Positions 5,541-9,845 of a stretch of DNA of 9,845 nucleotides are shown piece after piece. The number at the start of each line of letters is the position of its first letter. Position 1 is the first letter of the stretch. The notes under the pieces were generated by a model. That model saw only the letters and a program-made list of their open reading frames with translations, was not told the DNA's origin and made no database searches. Source of the stretch: Planctomycetota bacterium (GTDB lineage: Bacteria; Planctomycetota; Phycisphaerae; UBA1845); contig JAJRSP010000034.1 of assembly GCA_024278775.1 (NCBI GenBank), forward strand, positions 1-9,845, read 5' to 3'. The translations under genes were made by a program, and so were the position numbers.

Positions 5541-6404
5541 ATGCGCGGACGAAAAGAGAGCACGGTCTTCGAGTGTGTCCTGGTGGACATCAACACCCAG
5601 GAGGACTATTGCGACCCACATGGTGCCTATCCCGTAGGCAATGCGGCCGAACTCTTGCCGGCACTTCGAAAGGTGGTGGCATGGACCAAACGAAATCTGG
5701 TTCCGACCGTATCCTCCATCGAGTCGCGTCGTGCCACAGAGCTCACCGACAGCGGCACCCCCATCTGCTGTCTCGACGGCTCTGTCGGACAGAAAAAAAT
5801 ACCCTTCACACTACTTCCAAAACGCGCCATCATCGAGATCGATAACACGTTGGCAATTCCGACCAACTTCTTCCGACGCTACCAACAAGTGATTTTCCGA
5901 AAACGCACGGACGATCTACTCGCCAACCCCAAAGCCGATCGCCTCTTGACCCAACTGCCGGTGAGGGAATTCATCGTAATCGGAGCCGGGCTGGAGACCT
6001 CCGTCAAGGCGGCGGTCTTGGGACTTCTCGCGCGGAACAAGCGGGTAACGGTCGTCACCGATGCCTGCGGCTATGCGCATGAGGCGACGGGCATCCTCGC
6101 GTTGCGCCAGATGGTAGCCAAAGGTGCCACCACCACTACCGTAGATGAATTGCTCAGGCGTAAGCTCGATCGAAAGAGGCGTTCCTGGTATTGCACGTCC
6201 CGAGTCCGAATGGATGAACCGGTCCGCGCGCGCCTCAAAGATCATCTCAACCCCCACGACACGAAAACACGACCTGTGGTAACACGGCATGATCTCGATC
6301 CCGCAACCCAAAACGGATGTGCCACCGGTCCCCCCCCCCCCCCAGAGACGACGCCACCAGTAACCCCCACCACCAACAACACTAACAGCAGCAGCACAGA
6401 ATAG
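5541..6404 (+). CDS. isochorismatase-fold (cysteine hydrolase superfamily) protein lacking the catalytic Cys, with low-complexity tail
   Basis: ATG 5541 is chosen because a G-rich ribosome site (AAGGGGGG, 5525-5532) lies eight bases upstream; ATG 5520 would add seven residues. The 287-residue product shows an alpha/beta hydrolase of the isochorismatase type at about residues 10-203: first strand with D16 (CVLVDINTQEDY), the Lys position K121 (VIFRKRTDDLL), and the segment before the usual nucleophile (IVIGAGLETSVKAAVLGL), followed by the strand RVTVVTDACG. In canonical members this segment is GVxTxxC; here the Cys position is K156, so ordinary Cys-based hydrolysis is not expected unless another residue serves. 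The tail (about 205-287) is basic, then Pro/Thr/Asn/Ser-rich, and is encoded partly by a C14 run. There is no signal peptide. The gene appears monocistronic. Substrate unknown; a pseudoenzyme or altered chemistry is possible. Confidence 0.8.
   Translation: MRGRKESTVFECVLVDINTQEDYCDPHGAYPVGNAAELLPALRKVVAWTKRNLVPTVSSIESRRATELTDSGTPICCLDGSVGQKKIPFTLLPKRAIIEIDNTLAIPTNFFRRYQQVIFRKRTDDLLANPKADRLLTQLPVREFIVIGAGLETSVKAAVLGLLARNKRVTVVTDACGYAHEATGILALRQMVAKGATTTTVDELLRRKLDRKRRSWYCTSRVRMDEPVRARLKDHLNPHDTKTRPVVTRHDLDPATQNGCATGPPPPPETTPPVTPTTNNTNSSSTE
6330..6343 (+). repeat. C14 homopolymer inside the isochorismatase-like gene
   Basis: Fourteen consecutive C encode most of a five-proline run near the C-terminus. 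Loss of one C leads to a stop after about ten new codons; gain of one C leads to a different tail ending after about thirteen. Long C runs are classic slippage sites, so length could vary between cells; an assembly or sequencing error in the count is also possible. Confidence 0.85.
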
Positions 6405-6411
6405 TGCTTCG

Positions 6412-6434
6412 CCACGACCTCATTGAGAGCGTGG
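6412..6434 (+). repeat. stem-loop just downstream of the isochorismatase-like gene
   Basis: CCACG (6412-6416) pairs with CGTGG (6430-6434); after a 2x2 internal loop, CTC pairs with GAG around an ATT triloop. It begins eight bases after the stop codon. No T-run follows, so it may act as a transcript 3' end stabiliser rather than an intrinsic terminator. Confidence 0.4.
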
Positions 6435-6449
6435 TCCGATAGTGTGTGG

Positions 6450-6476
6450 CATGCCCAAGCCGGAGGCGCGGGCATG
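6450..6476 (+). repeat. second stem-loop with the same architecture
   Basis: CATGCCC (6450-6456) pairs with GGGCATG (6470-6476) through seven perfect pairs. Inside, past a 2x2 internal loop, GCC pairs with GGC around a GGA triloop. Two weaker stems follow at 6479-6502 and 6501-6517. Function unknown. Confidence 0.45.
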
Positions 6477-6554
6477 AAGCTACGACAAGCCGAAGGCATA
6501 GCCGCGCTTCGCTCGGCCACGCCACACGACAGTAGTATGCGGCCAGTCATCCGG

Positions 6555-6583
6555 TTGTGGTCATCGACGGGGAACGCTAGAAT
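6555..6583 (+). promoter_or_regulatory. sigma70-type promoter for the ferredoxin gene
   Basis: TTGTGG (6555-6560) and TAGAAT (6578-6583) are separated by exactly 17 bases; the -10 matches the consensus at five of six positions and the -35 at three. Transcription would begin near 6590, giving a leader of about 55 bases before the ferredoxin ATG at 6646. It is the best promoter match I found in the window. Confidence 0.55.
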
Positions 6584-6645
6584 GCGGCCGGGTTGGACGC
6601 CGTCTGTGGCGTAAGTGCGAACGAAATCATCGGAAACCACGCAAG

Positions 6646-6924
6646 ATGGCCAAGAAAAAGAAACTGCCCAAGCAACTCGCCATTCTGGATGAGGACTTGT
6701 GTACCGGATGCGAGGCCTGCGTCACGGTCTGCCCGGTGGACTGTATCGACAAAGCCTCGGACCCCACGATTCCAGGCTACGCGATGGGTCTCTGCACCAT
6801 CGATCTTGTCACCTGCATCGGATGTAAACTCTGCGCACAGGTCTGCCCCTGGGATGTGATCACCATGGTACCCACAGACCAGGTCGTCATGGAACCAAAG
6901 CTGGCCGCCCTGCTCGGACAATAA
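6646..6924 (+). CDS. 2x[4Fe-4S] ferredoxin
   Basis: This is a small electron carrier of 92 residues. Cluster I ligands are C19, C22, C25 and C29 (CTGCEACVTVCP). Cluster II ligands are C57, C60, C63 and C67 (CIGCKLCAQVCP). Each CxxCxxC is followed by CxxxCP spacing typical of bacterial ferredoxins, where the fourth Cys usually joins the other cluster. C33 and C50 are additional. The N-terminus MAKKKKLPKQ is strongly basic and the C-terminus extends about 25 residues past cluster II. It is cytoplasmic, with no signal peptide. The upstream ribosome site is poor (GGAAA about 12 bases before ATG), but a good promoter precedes it. It stands alone; no oxidoreductase partner is encoded nearby, so its redox partner cannot be named. 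Confidence 0.93.
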   Translation: MAKKKKLPKQLAILDEDLCTGCEACVTVCPVDCIDKASDPTIPGYAMGLCTIDLVTCIGCKLCAQVCPWDVITMVPTDQVVMEPKLAALLGQ

Positions 6925-7082
6925 ACCGACCCGCACATGCCGCCGCCCTCTACCCACACCGGGCGCTCCCCATAATCCATGACATCAGTCTGAGCCGTAC
7001 ACTCGAATCCTACACGGCGCAGAGCGGCTGAACATCGCCCCCACTCCAACAAGTCTACTCCTCAGAACAACTCAATCGTAGA

Positions 7083-9383
7083 ATGCGCTCGACCGGGTCG
7101 TTATCGGGCGTGTGTCCGCTACCGGATGACGATTGGCACACTGAGCCGGCCAAGCGTACACTTCAACAGAAGACGGGGGTTTTTCGGGCCAAGGGGGCGG
7201 TACGAATCCATAGATGGCTCACTATTTTTGGGGCGCTCGGTGCGCTGCTATTGATTGTCGTGTCCTGGTGCGGCCGGGGACCCCGCGCGTGGGTCAATGC
7301 CGGGGCCGGCTCTCTGACGCAACCGGTTCATCGAGAAGTGTCCGACCAACCGCCCATGGCATCCACCAATCTGAACGGCACCAACGCGACGGCGGCCGCC
7401 CGGGGCGGTGCCACACGGTGGACGCGGGGGCCGTATGTGAGCGTGCAGGTCAACGTCGATCACACCGGTGCCAACATCCCGGGAGATGCGGCCAACGAAC
7501 CGTCTATCGATGTGGACCCGACCGACCCCAGCCGGTATGTCGTGGGTTGGCGGCAGTTCAACTCGGTGGCGTCCAATTTTCGCGAGGGCGGCTGGGGCTA
7601 TAGTCACGACGGGGGCTACTCCTGGACCAACGGCGGCGTCCTGCGTCGTGGGGAGTTTTCGAGCGATCCGGTCGTGCGGGCCGACGCCGACGGCACGTTC
7701 TACTACTACAGCTTACAGCCGGACCGCGGACCGGGTTCTTGGGCGTGCTATCTCTACACCTCCTACGACGCGGGTTTGAGTTGGGTGGATCGAGGATATG
7801 CTTTCGGTGGCGACAAAGCTTGGATCGCTATTGACCGAACGGGCGGCGTGGGTCGCGGCTACATCTACGCAGCCTGGAGTTCCGCGGCGCAGAGCTGCTG
7901 CGGCTCGGCTGACTTCACGCGATCGACGGACGGCGGCATCAGCTTCGCCACTCCCATTGATCCCGCAATCAATCCCCGCTGGGGCACTATGGCGGTCGGC
8001 CCGGACGGTACGCTCTACGTGGTGGGTGCGGATGCCACCTCCGTGTTCTTCGCTCGATCATCCAACGCGAAATTGTCGAACGAAACCCCCGTGTTTGAGT
8101 TTTCCCGATTGGTGACACTCGGTGGCACGTCCGTACTCGGTGGCACGCCGAACCCCGAAGGGCTTCTGGGGACTTTGTGGATTCGAGCGGATCATTCCAA
8201 CGGACCGACGCGCGGCACCTTGTATATTCTCGGCTCGGTGGACCCACCCGGAAGCGATCCGCTGGATGTGATGCTGGTTCGCAGCACGGATCGGGGGTCA
8301 ACGTGGAGTGCGCCGGTGCGGGTCAACGACGACCCGATCGGTAACGGCGCGTGGCAGTGGTTCGGTACGATGTCCGTCGCGCCGACCGGACGGATCGACG
8401 TCGTGTTTGGCGACACACGAAATGACGCGGCGGGTCAGTTGTCCGAACTTTTTTATGCCAGCTCCACTGACGGTGGCCAGACATTTTCCGCGAACGTGCC
8501 GGTGAGTCCGTCGTTCGATCCGATGGTCGGCTTTCCCAATCAACAAAAAATCGGTGATTATTACGATATGGTGTCGGATGCGTTGGGTGTCGGCGTCGCC
8601 TACGCCGCGACCTTCAACGGAGAGCAGGACGTTTATTTTCTGCGCATCGGACACGCCGACTGCAACGGTAACGGTGTGGCCGACGACGCCGACATTGCCT
8701 CGGGCACGAGCGGTGACTGTCAGCCCAATGGCGTGCCCGATGAGTGCGAGGCTGACTGCAACAGTAACGGCATCGCGGATAGCTGCGACATCGCCGCCGG
8801 GACGAGCATCGACTGCTCCGGCAATCGGATCCCGGACGAGTGCGAGCCCGATTGCAACGGCACGGGCGTGGAAGACCTGTGCGATATCCTCCTCGGCACC
8901 AGTAGTGACTGCGACGCCAATCACATCCCTGACGAGTGCGAGCCGGACTGTGACGGAGACGGCCTGACCGACGCCTGCGACAACGATGAGGACACCGACG
9001 GCGACGGACTTCGTGACTGCGACGAAGCGTGCCCCACGGTGGCACCACCGTTGCCGTGTATCTGCCCGGCGTTCGGGGAGTGCTGCGTGGTGCCGGGTTT
9101 CTGCCTACAGGGTTATCCCCGGAGCGACTGCATCGCCAGCGGATACACGCCCACCTGCCAGGAGGCGGCCTGCTGCAACGGATGCCTCTTCGGCGACGCC
9201 GATCGAGACGGCGACTTGGACCTACGCGACATCCCTGATCTTCAATCCTGTTTCAGCGGTGCCGGCGCGTCGCCAACGTTTGCAGCGCCCACGGGTTGGT
9301 GTCTCGATCGTTTCGATGCGGATTGCGACGGTGATATCGACCTCACCGATTTCGCGTCGTTCTATGTCGGCTTCGGTTTGTGA
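7083..9383 (+). CDS. large exported BNR/Asp-box protein with Ca-binding-type repeats and dockerin-like C-terminus
   Basis: The 766-residue product has a 43-residue hydrophilic N-terminus, then one hydrophobic segment at about 45-63 (WLTIFGALGALLLIVVSWCG) that acts as signal or anchor. ATG 7083 is the only reasonable start, though its ribosome site is weak. Residues about 115-525 form a probable sialidase-type beta-propeller with five Asp boxes: SHDGGYSW (174), SYDAGLSW (227), STDGGISF (281), STDRGSTW (401) and STDGGQTF (461). The sialidase RIP motif is not seen, so enzymatic activity is doubtful and binding more likely. Residues 526-621 are three 32-residue DC...PDEC repeats, then DGDGL acidic loops (thrombospondin type-3-like). 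A Cys-rich linker (about 650-701) precedes two EF-hand-like loops, GDADRDGDLDLRD (704) and FDADCDGDIDLTD (744), the dockerin-like end common in planctomycetes. It likely resides at or outside the cell surface. It converges on the next gene with 48 bases between stops. Confidence 0.88.
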   Translation: MRSTGSLSGVCPLPDDDWHTEPAKRTLQQKTGVFRAKGAVRIHRWLTIFGALGALLLIVVSWCGRGPRAWVNAGAGSLTQPVHREVSDQPPMASTNLNGTNATAAARGGATRWTRGPYVSVQVNVDHTGANIPGDAANEPSIDVDPTDPSRYVVGWRQFNSVASNFREGGWGYSHDGGYSWTNGGVLRRGEFSSDPVVRADADGTFYYYSLQPDRGPGSWACYLYTSYDAGLSWVDRGYAFGGDKAWIAIDRTGGVGRGYIYAAWSSAAQSCCGSADFTRSTDGGISFATPIDPAINPRWGTMAVGPDGTLYVVGADATSVFFARSSNAKLSNETPVFEFSRLVTLGGTSVLGGTPNPEGLLGTLWIRADHSNGPTRGTLYILGSVDPPGSDPLDVMLVRSTDRGSTWSAPVRVNDDPIGNGAWQWFGTMSVAPTGRIDVVFGDTRNDAAGQLSELFYASSTDGGQTFSANVPVSPSFDPMVGFPNQQKIGDYYDMVSDALGVGVAYAATFNGEQDVYFLRIGHADCNGNGVADDADIASGTSGDCQPNGVPDECEADCNSNGIADSCDIAAGTSIDCSGNRIPDECEPDCNGTGVEDLCDILLGTSSDCDANHIPDECEPDCDGDGLTDACDNDEDTDGDGLRDCDEACPTVAPPLPCICPAFGECCVVPGFCLQGYPRSDCIASGYTPTCQEAACCNGCLFGDADRDGDLDLRDIPDLQSCFSGAGASPTFAAPTGWCLDRFDADCDGDIDLTDFASFYVGFGL
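8658..8945 (+). repeat. three exact-length 96-bp coding repeats (32 aa each)
   Basis: Units 8658-8753, 8754-8849 and 8850-8945 each encode a DC-x-G/N-x-G ... GTS-x half of 19 residues and a DC...PDEC-E half of 13 residues; a fourth, degenerate start follows at 8946. Length is conserved exactly while bases differ considerably, pointing to old duplications under protein-level constraint, each with acidic Ca-binding-type loops and paired Cys. Confidence 0.85.
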
Positions 9384-9431
9384 TCGGAGTTCTATACCCG
9401 CCGTTCCACGAATGCGATCCTCCTGCTACGC

Positions 9432-9845
9432 CTACGGGGCCGCCGGGCAGGCCGGTAGCGTGGCACCGTTCCAAACCTGAAAACCACTCGCCCCATTGAG
9501 CAGGTCGATCACGGCCAGAATGTCCGGGGCACCACAAACATTGCTCCGATCCACATCGCATTGATTGACGTTGAGCGGGGGTGTCGAGATCCCGTTAAGG
9601 TCGTCGATCAGATCGAGGATGTCAGACGGCGCCGACGTGAGGTCACTGTTGACGTCGGCCGGCAGCGATCCGAGACACGCCATCGTCCCGCTGGCGACAT
9701 GGGTGATGCAGGTCCAATGACCGGCCGGTATCACCGAGTCGAGCGTGATCGTCACGGTGGTCATATCGAGCACGGCACCAACAATACTCGGCGCGGTTAC
9801 GTCATTGGGAGATACCGTGACGAGGAAATCGCCGATCGCGATCGA
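9432..9845 (-). CDS. C-terminal part of an exported protein with dockerin-like repeats (5' truncated by window)
   Basis: The frame is open on the minus strand from the window edge (9845) to TAG at 9434-9432, giving 137 visible residues; the GTG at 9773 is only an internal codon. The N-terminal visible part (about 1-58) is beta-strand-like (FLVTVSPNDVT, TTVTITLDSVIPAGHWTCI), typical of an extracellular beta-sandwich. Two dockerin-like calcium-loop segments follow: LPADVNSDLTSAPSDILDLI and QCDVDRSNVCGAPDILAVID, each ending in LNG. The end is a short WNGATLPACPAAP tail. This pattern is frequent in Phycisphaerae exported proteins; cohesin partners are generally not known there, so a cellulosome should not be assumed. 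The main domain lies outside the window. Confidence 0.8.
   Translation of the reverse strand, partial: SIAIGDFLVTVSPNDVTAPSIVGAVLDMTTVTITLDSVIPAGHWTCITHVASGTMACLGSLPADVNSDLTSAPSDILDLIDDLNGISTPPLNVNQCDVDRSNVCGAPDILAVIDLLNGASGFQVWNGATLPACPAAP

Noticed and set aside
6242..6640. Minus-strand ORF with a hydrophobic segment (VLLLLVLLVVGV)
   Set aside because: The hydrophobic run is the reverse complement of the Asn/Thr/Ser codons and the C14 run in the isochorismatase-like tail; no ribosome site and no real membrane-protein context.
8298..8924. 208-codon minus-strand ORF
   Set aside because: It is antisense to the Asp-box protein and its repeats; its regular hydrophobic pattern mirrors the repeated codons of the sense strand.

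Overview
The window looks like chromosomal DNA of a planctomycete, most likely Phycisphaerae-like. I infer this from the secreted-protein style rather than from any marker gene. Three proteins end in dockerin-like or Cys-rich tails of the kind common in that phylum, and one carries exact 32-residue DCNGNG...PDEC repeats. There are also several lipoproteins and a long n-region before one membrane segment. No rRNA, tRNA, CRISPR array, transposase or phage gene was found.

Layout. 1-282 (+) is the 3' end of a secreted protein with a Cys-rich tail. It converges on a lipoprotein gene (996-319, -). A 390-base gap follows, with a candidate terminator for the next operon and an 18-codon ORF with a strong ribosome site. 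From 4856 down to 1390 (-) runs a likely four-gene operon: a TolB-like propeller lipoprotein, a lipoprotein with an LpoB/TolB-N-like domain, a 75-aa unknown protein, and a XerC/XerD-type tyrosine recombinase. A 660-base divergent intergenic region (4857-5540) holds several inverted repeats and hairpins. To its right on the + strand lie an isochorismatase-fold protein with Lys where the catalytic Cys is expected (5541-6404), a chain of hairpins, a 2x[4Fe-4S] ferredoxin with a good promoter (6646-6924), and a large surface protein with five Asp-box motifs, Ca-binding-type repeats and a dockerin-like end (7083-9383). That gene converges on the 3' part of another dockerin-tailed secreted protein (9845-9432, -).

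How the genes work together. The minus-strand operon couples envelope lipoproteins to a recombinase that would normally resolve chromosome dimers at division; the joint role is inferred only from gene order. The ferredoxin is a single-gene unit. The flanking secreted proteins belong to the general planctomycete exported repertoire.

Nothing here is proven to be a new system. The points most worth a second look are the TolB-propeller / LpoB-like / small protein / Xer operon, the recombinase's extra loop, the Cys-to-Lys isochorismatase-like protein with a C14 tract near its 3' end, and the structured intergenic regions at about 5055-5330 and 6412-6517.
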